Origin: Bernardetiaceae bacterium
Lineage (GTDB): Bacteria > Bacteroidota > Bacteroidia > Cytophagales > Thermoflexibacteraceae
DNA length: 64,000 nt
Assembly: GCA_025056255.1 (NCBI GenBank)
Contig: JANWVT010000014.1
Span: 25,465 to 89,464, forward strand
Direction of reading: 5' to 3'
Positions 8,897 to 17,772 of the stretch are shown here, in pieces. The notes beneath the pieces were generated by a model. It had not been told where the DNA came from. It saw nothing but the letters and a program-made list of their open reading frames with translations, and did no database searches. The position numbers and the translations under genes are program-made. Position 1 is the first letter of the stretch; each line of letters opens with the position of its first letter.

Positions 8897-9658
8897 ATGA
8901 AAAACAATCATTTGAAAGCCAAAATACGCCAAGGACAAGCTGCATTAGGAGTCATTTCCAATTTTGCCGACCCAATGGCTGCTGAAATTTGCGCCTATGC
9001 AGGACTGGATTTTTATATTGTAGACTGCGAGCATGGTGCAATTACGGTTGCACAAACCTTAGAAATTGTTCGTGCTTGCGAAGCTTCCGGTATCACTCCT
9101 TTGGCGCGCATTCGCAGTGCCGATGCCAAGCTAATTTTACAATATGTAGATGCAGGCATTATGGGTGTGATGATGCCCGGGACAAGTGAGGCAACAGAAG
9201 TAGAAGCATTGGTCAAAGCGGTTAAATATCCACCTGAGGGAGAGCGCGGTTTAGGACCTGTGCGTGCATGGGAGTTTGGGGTGGGCTCCATGCCGCAGGC
9301 AGAATATGTAAGGTTTGCCAATGAACAAACCTTAGTACTGCCACAAATAGAAGACCTTGCAGCAGTTAACAATCTCGAGCAACTCTGTAAAGTAAGTGGG
9401 GTAGATGGCTTCATTATCGGTCCGCGCGACTTGGCTATGAGCATGGGTTGCTATGACGGACCAGCACATCCAGAGGTTCAACAAGTGATAGACCACATTT
9501 TTGAAGTGGTGCTTGCGCACAAGCTCATTATTGGTACTACAGCAGGTAATGCAGAGCAGGCAAGAAATCTGATTGCTAAGGGAGCAAAAATTGTGATGAA
9601 TTACACCGGTGCTATGTTAGGTGCCGCTGCTAAGAGCTTTGCAAATGCAACAAAATAA
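8897..9658 (+). CDS. HpcH/HpaI family aldolase
   Basis: The 253-residue protein is a class II (metal-dependent) 2-oxo-acid aldolase of the HpaI/GarL type, a TIM barrel that cleaves 4-hydroxy-2-oxo acids to pyruvate and an aldehyde. Visible features: DCEHG (catalytic His, about 43), PLARI (oxo-acid-binding Arg), VDAGIMGVMMP, PPEGERGLGPVRA, QIEDL (metal Glu) and GPRDLAMSMG (metal Asp). Length is normal for the family. It opens a co-directional cluster with a HapK-like protein, an SDR and HyuA, suggesting that it serves one catabolic route; the actual substrate is not deducible. Confidence 0.88.
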   Translation: MKNNHLKAKIRQGQAALGVISNFADPMAAEICAYAGLDFYIVDCEHGAITVAQTLEIVRACEASGITPLARIRSADAKLILQYVDAGIMGVMMPGTSEATEVEALVKAVKYPPEGERGLGPVRAWEFGVGSMPQAEYVRFANEQTLVLPQIEDLAAVNNLEQLCKVSGVDGFIIGPRDLAMSMGCYDGPAHPEVQQVIDHIFEVVLAHKLIIGTTAGNAEQARNLIAKGAKIVMNYTGAMLGAAAKSFANATK

Positions 9659-9695
9659 ACCAACTCATGATTATCCAAACCCAAATGCTATTAAA

Positions 9696-10007
9696 ATGAA
9701 AACGCTCATTGTACTTTTTAACCTCAAACCGGGCGTATCGGAAACCGAGTATGAGGAATTTGCCAAGCAGTTAGATATCCCGACTGTTAAAAGTTTAAAA
9801 TCAGTTGCTGACTTTAAAGTCTACAAAGCGTCGGGGTTATTTGGTTCAGATGCTGCACCTCCTTACAAATACTTTGAAGTAATTCATTTTGAATCGGTAG
9901 ACAGTTTAGTGGCAGATATGGGAGCAGAGCCTAAGATGGCGGAAATTCCTGCTAAGTTTCAGCAACTTGCCGATAACCCCATTTTTATTCTTACCGATGA
10001 AATCTGA
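9696..10007 (+). CDS. HapK/RedY-like small protein
   Basis: I use the ATG at 9696 (MKTLIVLFNLKPG) because the upstream ORF start lies within the aldolase gene and adds a non-conserved tail. The 103-residue protein has the alpha/beta pattern of ferredoxin-like dimeric barrels: strand VLFNLKPG, helix SETEYEEFAKQLD, then ADFKVYKASG and YKYFEVIHFES. This agrees with the REDY-like HapK family (PF11639), named after prodigiosin-cluster proteins but found widely next to SDR and aldolase genes. A catalytic or binding role in the neighbouring pathway is inferred from position only. Confidence 0.7.
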   Translation: MKTLIVLFNLKPGVSETEYEEFAKQLDIPTVKSLKSVADFKVYKASGLFGSDAAPPYKYFEVIHFESVDSLVADMGAEPKMAEIPAKFQQLADNPIFILTDEI

Positions 10008-10043
10008 TACAATGTTGCCATTTGTTGCTTTTCTCATAATTTG

Positions 10044-10393
10044 ATGCAAACCATTTTATTTAAAGGTACTACGATTGAAGTGTTGTTCAACGATGCTGAC
10101 CAACTGCTTGAAATTACCTACCTTGGCAGCTTGACCCAATCAGAAGAATTCCGACAGACCAATGCAACATGAACATACATCCCAAAGAGCATAAATGGTT
10201 TTTTAGTGAATGGCAACCGGCTTTGGACAAAGCTATGCCGAGCGGCAGAAAGGTTGCCATTATTCCAGCAAAAAATCTGTTTAGTGAGTTGGCTGTCAAA
10301 ACAGAAAATCAACATTTGGAAAAGTTGGGTAACCCTACTGTTAAGTATTTCAGCAGTTGCGAAGATGTTAAAAAATACTTGCTTCACGCTTAA
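10044..10393 (+). pseudogene. Broken STAS-like (SpoIIAA-like) gene
   Basis: A 42-codon ORF (10044-10172, MQTILFKGTTIEVLF...) and a 74-codon ORF (10169-10393, MNIHPKEHKWFFSEW...) lie end to end in different frames and overlap in ATGA. Read together they align with the small STAS-like proteins at 17256, 34561 and 54986: the first piece gives the N-terminal strands, the second gives HKWFFSEW...RKVAIIPAKNLFSE and the C-terminal SSCEDVKKYL. About 15-18 residues of the middle helix and strand (around LLADTRN in the 17256 copy) are missing. An internal deletion that shifted the frame explains this best. A functional split gene translated through the ATGA overlap is the alternative. Confidence 0.6.
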
Positions 10394-10425
10394 ATTCAGG
10401 AAACGGACTTAAAAACAGCAAGAAT

Positions 10426-11265
10426 ATGTTGTTAGATGACTTAGCTGGCAAAACGGTTGTGATTACCGGTGCTGGCAGGCGCAAAGGAATCGGCGAAGCC
10501 ATTGCATATGCTTTTGCCCAAATGGGTTGCAACATTGTCATTTCCGATTTGGGGCAACCCAAAGGAGAAGAGTTTAGTGCCGAACACATCGGCGCTACCG
10601 AAGAAATGAACGACATCATGCAAGATTGCATCAAACGCGGTGGAAAAGCCATTGCTGTTCCTTGCGATGTGCGTATTGCTGCCGATTGTAAAAACCTGAT
10701 AGACCAAGCAGTGGCACATTTTGGCAGCATAGATGTACTGATAAACAATGCTGGTGTGGGCTATCTGATGGAGCCTTTTACAGAATTCAAAGAGTCGAGT
10801 TGGGATGCAGTATTAGATGTGAACCTAAAAGGTGCATTTCTCTGCAGCCAACAGGCAGCCATTCGCATGATTGAACAGGGAAGGGGAGGCTGCATCATCA
10901 ACATTGCCAGTCAGGCAGCTAAGTCTGGTTTTCCTTATGCAGCAGCTTACACGGCGTCCAAACACGGATTAGTCGGGCTAACGCGCTCCAATGCTGTTGA
11001 ACTGGGCAAATTTGGCATCCGCGTGAATGCCGTTTGTCCTAACCACATCACAACAGGGCTGGGGCATTGGCAGAATAAGTTTTTCAGCGAAAAGTTTGGC
11101 TTGGACTACGAAACCTATTTACAAGGCATTCGCGACCGCAACCCCTTAGGGCGTACCGGTTTTGTAGAAGACATTGCAAAAGCCTGCCTCTTCTTAGCCT
11201 CAGATATGGCTGCCTACATTACTGGCGAAGCAATGAATGTAAGTGGCGGAGAAGAATACCACTAA
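10426..11265 (+). CDS. Short-chain dehydrogenase/reductase (SDR)
   Basis: A 279-residue classical SDR. The Rossmann nucleotide motif is TGAGRRKGIGEA (about 14-25), followed by the structural NNAG (about 106), the catalytic Ser in NIASQAAKSG, and YTASK (about 170) with the active Tyr and Lys. The acidic SDLG after the second strand favours NAD over NADP. The C-terminal SGEAMNVSGGEE-type end is typical of alcohol or 3-oxoacyl oxidoreductases of this fold. It sits between the HapK-like gene and HyuA in the same direction, so it probably oxidises or reduces an intermediate of the same pathway. Confidence 0.9.
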   Translation: MLLDDLAGKTVVITGAGRRKGIGEAIAYAFAQMGCNIVISDLGQPKGEEFSAEHIGATEEMNDIMQDCIKRGGKAIAVPCDVRIAADCKNLIDQAVAHFGSIDVLINNAGVGYLMEPFTEFKESSWDAVLDVNLKGAFLCSQQAAIRMIEQGRGGCIINIASQAAKSGFPYAAAYTASKHGLVGLTRSNAVELGKFGIRVNAVCPNHITTGLGHWQNKFFSEKFGLDYETYLQGIRDRNPLGRTGFVEDIAKACLFLASDMAAYITGEAMNVSGGEEYH

Positions 11266-11342
11266 ACTTGATACAGTTCCACAACTACATGGCATAAGCC
11301 TACGCAGCATTTCCAATTTGGACATTTAAAGCATCCACATTT

Positions 11343-13418
11343 ATGAAACTTGGCATAGACATTGGCGGCACTTTTACTGATTTAGTATTACTGAATGAAT
11401 CTACTGGCGAATTGCATTTCGGCAAAACACTCACTACTTACGACGACCCCTCCAATGGTATAATCAAAGGAACTACTGAACTACTCGCAAGGGTAGGCGT
11501 TTCGGCAAGTCAAATTAGCACCATTGTACATGGTACAACACTGGTTACCAATGCAGTGATTGAGCGAAGGGGCGCCCCTACAGGACTCATCACTACTAAG
11601 GGGTTTGAAGACGTGCTAGAAATAGGACGCGAGTTGCGCTACGACATCTACGATATCCGCCTGTCTATGCCTGAGCCGCTGGTGCCGCGCAATTGGCGCA
11701 AAGGCATCACCGAGCGCATGAACTACAAAGGTGAAGTAATCACCCCTATTTGCCTTGAGGAAGTGGCTGTTGTGGTAGAAGGATTAGTACAACAAGGCGT
11801 TAAGTCGATTGCTGTTTGCTTTTTGCATTCTTTTGCCAACCCAGCACACGAAAAAGCAGTAGGAGAGTATATCAAAACGCATTATCCTCATATCTATGTC
11901 AGTCTTTCTTGCGAAGTGATGCCTGAAATTCGCGAGTACGAGCGCACCTCTGCCACAGCCATGAATGCCTATGTGCAACCCATCACCGACCAATACTTGG
12001 CTCATTTGGAGAAACGCTTGCGCGAATTGGGTTTTGGAGGCGTTATTCACATCATGATTTCCAGCGGCAGGCTTACTACTATTGAAGGAGCTCGGCAAAC
12101 GCCTATTCAACTACTAGAATCGGGTCCGGCAGGAGGCACCATGGCAGGCGTATTTTATGGCAAGCTGATAAACAAGCCCGATTTACTGGCTTTTGACATG
12201 GGCGGTACCACTGCCAAAGCCTCACTTATTAATCATCATGAACCTGAAATTACCAATCAGTTTGAAGCAGCTCGCGTGCGACGTTTTAAAAAAGGCAGTG
12301 GCTTGCCTGTACGCATTCCTGTAATCGACATGATAGAAATTGGGGCGGGCGGCGGTAGCATTGCCTACATAGACAACTTAGGCTTGTTGAAAGTTGGACC
12401 AGAAAGTGCTGCTTCTGAGCCCGGTCCGGCTTGCTACGGACGCGGCGGTAGCAAACCTACCGTTACCGATTGCGACCTTGTGTTAGGATACCTCAACCCC
12501 CACTATTTTTTGGGTGGAACTATGCCACTAAACGTAGCCGCAGCGCGAGAAGCTATTGATATCCACTTAGCAAAACCGCTGGGTATCAGCGTAGAAGAAG
12601 CTGCTATGGGGGTGCATCGCATTGTGAATGAAAACATGGCAAATGCAGCCCGCGTGCATATCTTAGAAAAAGGACGCGACCCACGTAGCTATGCCATGTT
12701 AGCTTTTGGTGGTGCCGGACCCGTACATGCTTTCCAAGTTGCCCGACTGTTGAATGTGCCGCAGTTAATTATTCCCGTAGGAGCGGGGGTAGTGTCGGCA
12801 TTAGGCTTTTTGGTATCACCGGTGGCAAGCGAACAAATTCGCAGCATGGTTTGTCCCGTAGATGAAATGGACTGGGAAAAACTCAATAGTATGCTTGCCG
12901 AAATGGAATCGGCAGGCTTAGACTTCCTTGAAAAATCAGGGGTCAGTCGGTCCATTGCACAAGTTACCCGCATTGCCGATATGCGCTACACAGGGCAAGG
13001 GCACGAAATTGCAGTGCGCATTCCCAACGGCGTACTCAGTGCAGCAAGCATACCAGAAATCCATCGGCGATTTACAGCTGAATATGAGTTGCGCTACGGT
13101 AGAAGTATTGCCGATATTGGCATGGAAACCGTTACTTGGCGAGTAGTGGTTAGTGCGCCTGCTCCGCAAATGCAGCCGCGTCAAGTAGTCCGTCTTGCTG
13201 ATAGCCAAGCGCTTAAAGGCGAGCGAACATTGTATTTCATGGAAGGCAATCAACTTACTGTGCAACAATGCCCTGTTTATGCTCGCTATTTGCTCAACCC
13301 GGGCGATTGCTTCGCTGGTCCGGCTGTAATTGAAGAAATGGAATCAACCACCATTGTTGGTAGCCACAGCACGGTTAGCATGGATAACTACCGCAACATC
13401 ATCATTGATTTGCACTAA
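11343..13418 (+). CDS. Hydantoinase/oxoprolinase subunit A (HyuA-like)
   Basis: The 691-residue protein has the ASKHA-type ATPase layout of the HyuA family: GIDIGGTFTDLV (residues 3-14) and FDMGGTTAKA (about 285) for phosphate binding, HGTTLVTNA near 62, LLESGPAGG, GAGGGSIAYID, and a C-terminal domain ending in PAVIEEMESTTIVG. Members use ATP to activate a lactam, hydantoin, oxoproline or ketone, normally together with a HyuB partner. No HyuB gene follows: the next gene is an unrelated HAD hydrolase on the other strand. HyuB may be encoded elsewhere or this subunit may act alone with the upstream aldolase and SDR. Confidence 0.9.
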   Translation: MKLGIDIGGTFTDLVLLNESTGELHFGKTLTTYDDPSNGIIKGTTELLARVGVSASQISTIVHGTTLVTNAVIERRGAPTGLITTKGFEDVLEIGRELRYDIYDIRLSMPEPLVPRNWRKGITERMNYKGEVITPICLEEVAVVVEGLVQQGVKSIAVCFLHSFANPAHEKAVGEYIKTHYPHIYVSLSCEVMPEIREYERTSATAMNAYVQPITDQYLAHLEKRLRELGFGGVIHIMISSGRLTTIEGARQTPIQLLESGPAGGTMAGVFYGKLINKPDLLAFDMGGTTAKASLINHHEPEITNQFEAARVRRFKKGSGLPVRIPVIDMIEIGAGGGSIAYIDNLGLLKVGPESAASEPGPACYGRGGSKPTVTDCDLVLGYLNPHYFLGGTMPLNVAAAREAIDIHLAKPLGISVEEAAMGVHRIVNENMANAARVHILEKGRDPRSYAMLAFGGAGPVHAFQVARLLNVPQLIIPVGAGVVSALGFLVSPVASEQIRSMVCPVDEMDWEKLNSMLAEMESAGLDFLEKSGVSRSIAQVTRIADMRYTGQGHEIAVRIPNGVLSAASIPEIHRRFTAEYELRYGRSIADIGMETVTWRVVVSAPAPQMQPRQVVRLADSQALKGERTLYFMEGNQLTVQQCPVYARYLLNPGDCFAGPAVIEEMESTTIVGSHSTVSMDNYRNIIIDLH

Positions 13419-13424
13419 TAGGGG

Positions 13425-14117
13425 CTATAAAATTTGCTGCAACTCACTGAGGCAATAAATTTCTATTGTTGCCTCAGACTGATGCGCGATGCGCTCGGGA
13501 TTGTAGAAAATGGCATCTAAGCCTAACGCTCTTGCTCCACTAATATCGGTTTCTAAGTTGTCGCCAATCATTACCGAATTGTGTGGAGCAGCACCGGTTT
13601 GGGCAAGGGCGTAGTCAAAAATAGCAGGATGCGGTTTTTTGTATCCTGAGTTTTGAGAGGTAATCAGTGCTTCAAAATAGTGAGCAATGTTGGCACTGCG
13701 GATTTTGGTTTGTTGTACATCGTCAAACCCGTTGGTAATAATGTGCAAGCGATAGCGCCCTGCCAAATAGTCTAAGGTTTCGCGTGCGTGCGGCAACAAG
13801 TGCGGTTTAGTAGGACAAATGGCCAGATAGTCTGCTCCTAACTGAGAAGGAGGCATGCCGCTTGCCCCCAAGTACTTCCAAATGCGAATAAAGCGCTGTT
13901 CGCGCAGGGTTTGTTGGTCAATTTGGTTGCGGTTGTACAGTTCCCAAAGTTGCCGGTTCACTTCACGGAAAGCAAACAGAAAGTCGCTTACTGAAAATCC
14001 GCCCCGCTCGTAAAGGCAATATGCTTCGTACAGGTCGGTGAGCGTTTCATTGGAGTTTCGCTCAAAATCCCAAAGGGTGTGGTCTAGGTCGAAAAACAGA
14101 TGTGTGTAAGCTGGCAT
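13425..14117 (-). CDS. HAD-superfamily nucleotidase, YjjG type
   Basis: A 230-residue HAD phosphatase using the ATG at 14117 (the ORF track start at 14129 is a GTG four codons earlier). Motif I is FFDLDHTLWDFE, motif II IITNG, motif III the Lys in GYKKPHPAIF, motif IV GDNLETDISGA. The W-D-F after motif I and the helical C1 cap (about residues 18-95) match the YjjG branch, which dephosphorylates dUMP, dTMP and non-canonical pyrimidine nucleotides. It would fit the nucleotide salvage genes nearby (cdd, ade), but no operon link is visible. It is convergent with HyuA, 6 bases apart. Confidence 0.85.
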   Translation of the reverse strand: MPAYTHLFFDLDHTLWDFERNSNETLTDLYEAYCLYERGGFSVSDFLFAFREVNRQLWELYNRNQIDQQTLREQRFIRIWKYLGASGMPPSQLGADYLAICPTKPHLLPHARETLDYLAGRYRLHIITNGFDDVQQTKIRSANIAHYFEALITSQNSGYKKPHPAIFDYALAQTGAAPHNSVMIGDNLETDISGARALGLDAIFYNPERIAHQSEATIEIYCLSELQQIL

Positions 14118-14143
14118 GAAAGTAAACACGGCATAGAGTAGTC

Positions 14144-14151
14144 CAAAGATA
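14144..14151 (-). promoter_or_regulatory. -7 box for the HAD nucleotidase
   Basis: The minus strand reads TATCTTTG, an exact TAnnTTTG match, 26 bases upstream of the ATG at 14117. No convincing -33 TTTG is visible at the expected distance. Confidence 0.35.
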
Positions 14152-14206
14152 GTCCAGATTTTGTAGATTGCGATTAGGCTATTGTAAACATTCTGGTAAC
14201 AAAATA

Positions 14207-15469
14207 ATGCTTAAAAGACGTTCTTTTCTCAATCTGGCAGCGCTAACGCCCGCGCTGGCATTGCCACGGTGGTCATCGGCTCATCCACAAAACGACGATT
14301 TGCCTGCTGCTATTCGCGCCCTTAAACCTATGACCGACGGAATTGTACCTATCAGTCGCCAGGAGCGACAGGCGCGCATTGCCAAGGCGCAAAGTCTGAT
14401 GCAGGCTAATAAGATAGACGCCATATTTTTAGAACCCGGAACCTCTATGCGCTATTTTTTAGACTTTGATTTTTTCCTTTCTGAACGCATGGTAGCAGCA
14501 GTGATTCCTGCCAAAGGAGAGGTTGCCTACATATGCCCAAAGTTTGAAGAGGGAAAAGTGAGCGAATTAGTTAAGTTTGGCAATGAAATTCGCACATGGG
14601 AAGAGCATGAGAGTCCTTACAAAGTAGTAGCAGGCATTCTGAAAGACCGAGGCACACCCAACAAGACAGTGGGAATAGAAGAACGCACCCGTTTTTTTCT
14701 ATTTGAGGGCATTCGCAAAGAAGCACCGCGCCTCAGGTTTGTATTGGCAGACCCCGTAACTGCCGGTTGCCGCATGTTCAAATCTTCTGCTGAGCTTGCC
14801 CTTATGCAGCGCGCAAATGATGTTACTATTGCTGCCTACAAAGCTGTTTTCGATTCGCTCTATGAAGGCATGACACAGGCAGATTTTAGCCGATTAGCTG
14901 CCGCTGCTCACCGTGCATTAGGCATTCCCGGCTCTATTGGCGCCAATTTTGCTGAAGCCTCTGCCTTTCCACATGGCAGTAGTAAGCCGCAAAAACTCAA
15001 AGAAGGCGATATTATTTTAGCAGATGGCGGCTGTACAGTAGAAGGCTATAAGTCCGATATCAGCCGTACCATTGTGTTTGGCAAACCCTCTGCCCGACAA
15101 TTGGCAGTTTGGAACATAGAAAGAGAAGCTCAACAAGCAGCCTTTGAAGCTGCAAAGTTGGGCGCACCTTGTGAAGCAGTAGATGCTGCTGCCCGCAACG
15201 TTATTGTGAAAGCTGGCTTCGGACCCGACTACAAATATTTTAGCCATCGTACTGGACATGGCATTGGTATGGACGGACACGAGTGGACGAACTTGGTACG
15301 CGGTAATAAAACCCCTTTGCAAGCAGGCATGTGTTTTAGCAACGAGCCCGGCATTTACATTGTTGGAGAGTTTGGCGTGCGTTTGGAAGACTGCTTCTAT
15401 ATGACCGACCAAGGACCTCAATATTTCAGCCAGCCAAGTCCTGCCTTAGACAAACCTTTTGCTGCATAA
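14207..15469 (+). CDS. Exported M24 (Xaa-Pro-type) peptidase
   Basis: I use the ATG at 14207 because it places LKRRSFLNLAAL at the extreme N-terminus, a twin-arginine (Tat) signal followed by a hydrophobic stretch and a likely cut after WSSA. The 420-residue protein has a creatinase/prolidase-like N-terminal domain and a pita-bread C-terminal domain with all five metal ligands visible: DGGCTVEGYKSD (two Asp), RTGHGIG (His), NEPGIY (Glu) and RLEDCF (Glu). It should cleave Xaa-Pro bonds in peptides in the periplasm after folding and metal loading in the cytosol, which would explain Tat use. Confidence 0.87.
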   Translation: MLKRRSFLNLAALTPALALPRWSSAHPQNDDLPAAIRALKPMTDGIVPISRQERQARIAKAQSLMQANKIDAIFLEPGTSMRYFLDFDFFLSERMVAAVIPAKGEVAYICPKFEEGKVSELVKFGNEIRTWEEHESPYKVVAGILKDRGTPNKTVGIEERTRFFLFEGIRKEAPRLRFVLADPVTAGCRMFKSSAELALMQRANDVTIAAYKAVFDSLYEGMTQADFSRLAAAAHRALGIPGSIGANFAEASAFPHGSSKPQKLKEGDIILADGGCTVEGYKSDISRTIVFGKPSARQLAVWNIEREAQQAAFEAAKLGAPCEAVDAAARNVIVKAGFGPDYKYFSHRTGHGIGMDGHEWTNLVRGNKTPLQAGMCFSNEPGIYIVGEFGVRLEDCFYMTDQGPQYFSQPSPALDKPFAA

Positions 15470-15482
15470 CCATCTGTTAGCA

Positions 15483-15509
15483 ACCCAAGAGGTTACTAAT
15501 CTCTTGGGT
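15483..15509. terminator. Bidirectional terminator hairpin
   Basis: ACCCAAGAG (15483-15491) and CTCTTGGGT (15501-15509) form a perfect 9-bp stem with a 9-base loop, exactly between the convergent M24 peptidase and sulfhydrylase genes. Flanking T-tracts are weak. Confidence 0.6.
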
Positions 15510-15511
15510 GC

Positions 15512-16696
15512 TTATTGGTTATGCTCTGCTGAGCGTTGGATAGCCTGTTGGATGTCGCTCCATATGTCGCTGATGTGTTCCAATCCCACTGAAATTCTGA
15601 TTAAGCCGGGTGTAATACCAACTGCTGCACGTTCCTCTTCTTTGAGTTTTGAGTGAGTGGTAGTAGCAGGATGGGTAACAATAGTACGCGTATCACCTAA
15701 GTTAGAGGTTAGCGAAAGCATCCGAAGTGCATCTATAAACTTTTGCGCACGAGCAATGCCCCCTTGCAACTCAAAAGTAACAATGCCGCCTCCCAGGCGC
15801 ATTTGCTTTTTCGCCAGCTCATACTGTGGGTGAGTGGGCAGAAAAGGATATTTTACCCACAACACCTCTGCATGAGTAGCCAGTTTTTGAGCTAATTCCA
15901 AGGCATTGTTGCAATGACGCTCCATGCGCACTGACAAGGTTTCCAAACTTTTAGAAAGCACCCATGCATTGAAGGGCGAAAGGGCAGGACCGGTATGTCG
16001 CGCAAAAAAGCGGATTTCTTTTATCAGGTCTTTCTTTCCCAGAATAGCGCCGCCAATTACCCTACCTTGTCCGTCTATAAATTTAGTTGCTGAATGTGTT
16101 ACCAAATGAGCACCATACTTAGCAGGATTTTGCAAGTAAGGCGTGGCAAAGCAATTGTCCACGTTGAGAATAATATTGTGTTGAGCGGCTAATTTTCCTA
16201 ACCATTCTAAATCAATCAAATCCAAGGCAGGATTGGAAGGCGTTTCTACAAAAATCATTTTAGTTTGTGGCTGGAGAGCAGCTTGAAAACTCTCCGGACG
16301 GTCTAAATCGGCATAGGTGTAGGTGATGCCCCAGCGCGGCAAAATTTGGGTTAGGATTTGGTGAGTAGAGCCAAAAACCGAGCGAGAGGCAACAATATGG
16401 TCGCCTGCACGCAATAAGGCTGCCATGCTGGTAAACATAGCCGACATACCCGATGCAGTAGCAATACCGTCTTCCGTTCCTTCCAGTAAGCATAGTTTCT
16501 CAATCAGTTCGGAGTGGTTCGGATTGGAAAAACGCGTGTAAATATAGCCCGGCATCTCGTCAGCAAACAAGGCGCGGGCTTGTTCAGCATTTTCAAAGGT
16601 AAAGCTCGAGGTTACATAAAGCGGCACGGCATGCTCTCTGAAATCGGAGGAAGCTGCTTGCGTGCGAATAGCCAGAGTTTCAAAATGATGTTCCAT
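15512..16696 (-). CDS. PLP-dependent trans-sulfuration enzyme (MetZ/MetY-like)
   Basis: The 394-residue protein (ATG at 16696; the longer ORF start adds five residues) belongs to the Cys/Met metabolism PLP family. The PLP lysine is in THSATKFIDGQGRVIGG; other hallmarks are YTRFSNPN, ASGMSAMF, FVETPSNP and SVGLEH. The segment SVFGSTHQILTQILPRWGI is characteristic of O-succinylhomoserine sulfhydrylases (MetZ), which make homocysteine from sulfide, although cystathionine gamma-synthase or gamma-lyase activity cannot be excluded from sequence alone. The gene is monocistronic and divergent from the Met-sulfoxide reductase gene, a plausible methionine-metabolism neighbour. Confidence 0.85.
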   Translation of the reverse strand: MEHHFETLAIRTQAASSDFREHAVPLYVTSSFTFENAEQARALFADEMPGYIYTRFSNPNHSELIEKLCLLEGTEDGIATASGMSAMFTSMAALLRAGDHIVASRSVFGSTHQILTQILPRWGITYTYADLDRPESFQAALQPQTKMIFVETPSNPALDLIDLEWLGKLAAQHNIILNVDNCFATPYLQNPAKYGAHLVTHSATKFIDGQGRVIGGAILGKKDLIKEIRFFARHTGPALSPFNAWVLSKSLETLSVRMERHCNNALELAQKLATHAEVLWVKYPFLPTHPQYELAKKQMRLGGGIVTFELQGGIARAQKFIDALRMLSLTSNLGDTRTIVTHPATTTHSKLKEEERAAVGITPGLIRISVGLEHISDIWSDIQQAIQRSAEHNQ

Positions 16697-16719
16697 GCTG
16701 CAAGTTAGCAACTAAGCTG

Positions 16720-16727
16720 TATTTTTG
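16720..16727 (+). promoter_or_regulatory. -7 box for the Met-sulfoxide reductase operon
   Basis: TATTTTTG matches TAnnTTTG exactly and lies 20 bases upstream of the ATG at 16748. The -33 position shows no clear TTTG. Confidence 0.4.
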
Positions 16728-16747
16728 AAGTACTAATCGGTTGTATC

Positions 16748-17233
16748 ATGGCTGAAACACTGTTTGTAGACACTGCGCTGAGTAAAGCAGAAAAATATGC
16801 AGTACTGCTGCCCCAAATTAAAACCTTAACGGAAGGAGAACCTGACTTAATAGCTAACTTAGCCAATATTGCTGCTGCTTTAAAGCAAGGAATGGATTTC
16901 TTCTGGGTTGGGTTCTATTTAGTAAAAGGCAAAGAATTGGTCTTAGGTCCTTTTCAAGGTACTATTGCCTGTACCCGCATTCCTTTTGGGAAAGGAGTAT
17001 GTGGCTATGCTTGGCAGCAAGCAAAAACCGTGATTGTTCCCGATGTAGAACAGTTCCCGGGACATATTGCGTGCAGCTCACTTTCAAGGTCAGAGATTGT
17101 AGTGCCAGTGATTAAAAACCAAGAAGTGCTAATGGTGCTCGACGTGGACAGCACTCAACTGAACGATTACGATGAAACAGACCGCTTCTACTTAGAAAAC
17201 CTTGCTCGATGGATTGCAGATAAACTATGTTAG
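16748..17233 (+). CDS. Free methionine-(R)-sulfoxide reductase, GAF domain
   Basis: The 161-residue protein is one GAF domain of the fRMsr (E. coli MsrC/YebR) family, which reduces free L-methionine-(R)-sulfoxide using thioredoxin. The three redox cysteines are present: TIACTRIPFGKGVCG holds the first two and HIACSSLSRSEIVVP the third (catalytic). MDFFWVGFYL and VLDVDSTQLNDYDETD are also family hallmarks. A small STAS-like gene follows 22 bases later in the same direction, so the two are probably co-transcribed. Confidence 0.92.
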   Translation: MAETLFVDTALSKAEKYAVLLPQIKTLTEGEPDLIANLANIAAALKQGMDFFWVGFYLVKGKELVLGPFQGTIACTRIPFGKGVCGYAWQQAKTVIVPDVEQFPGHIACSSLSRSEIVVPVIKNQEVLMVLDVDSTQLNDYDETDRFYLENLARWIADKLC

Positions 17234-17255
17234 CTACACTCATTAATCTTACAAT

Positions 17256-17675
17256 ATGGAAAGTTTAAGTCACATCCCCATAATTGGGGAAAGCCAGTTT
17301 GCTATTTTTCGCTACGATGCTGCAAACAATATTGGCTATCAGCTTTACAAAGGCGATTCAACAGCCTTGATGACCGAAGAAGAGTACAAAGAGGAAATGC
17401 AACGCGTGCTCCACTATTGCTTAGAAAAGCAAATCAGCAACTTGTTAGCCGATACGCGCAACTTTTTGTTCGTTATTACGCCACCTATACAAGAGTGGAC
17501 AGATGCAAACATTTTTGCTCCTAATATTTACTTGAAAAAGCTGGCTTTAATTGTAAGCGAAGATTTCGTTTCTCAGCTCGCTTTGGAACAAGTAATAGAG
17601 GAGGGCAGCTCTGCTCGTTTTGTTACTCGCTTTTTCAGCAATATTGAATCGGCAGAACAATGGTTAAAATCTTAA
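17256..17675 (+). CDS. Small STAS/SpoIIAA-like protein
   Basis: A 139-residue soluble alpha/beta protein. It shows the pattern of the small STAS-SEC14-like proteins common in Bacteroidota: N-terminal strands (AIFRYDAANNIGYQLYKG), a helix EEYKEEMQRVLHYCLEK, a strand NLLADTRN, PPIQEWTDANIF, a second core strand KKLALIVSEDF and a final FFSNIESAEQWLKS. Two intact relatives (34561, 54986) and one damaged relative (10044) are in this window. The typical SpoIIAA phospho-serine is not obvious. Such proteins are often suspected to bind partners or lipids, but no function is established for this copy. Confidence 0.65.
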   Translation: MESLSHIPIIGESQFAIFRYDAANNIGYQLYKGDSTALMTEEEYKEEMQRVLHYCLEKQISNLLADTRNFLFVITPPIQEWTDANIFAPNIYLKKLALIVSEDFVSQLALEQVIEEGSSARFVTRFFSNIESAEQWLKS

Positions 17676-17772
17676 TGTTCATGCAAGTAATCAAGCATTT
17701 GCAAAATCCAGTTTCCGCACTGTTGTTCATTTCTGATGAGTAACTCACTTTGTAGAATGCTTCTTTGTTTAC

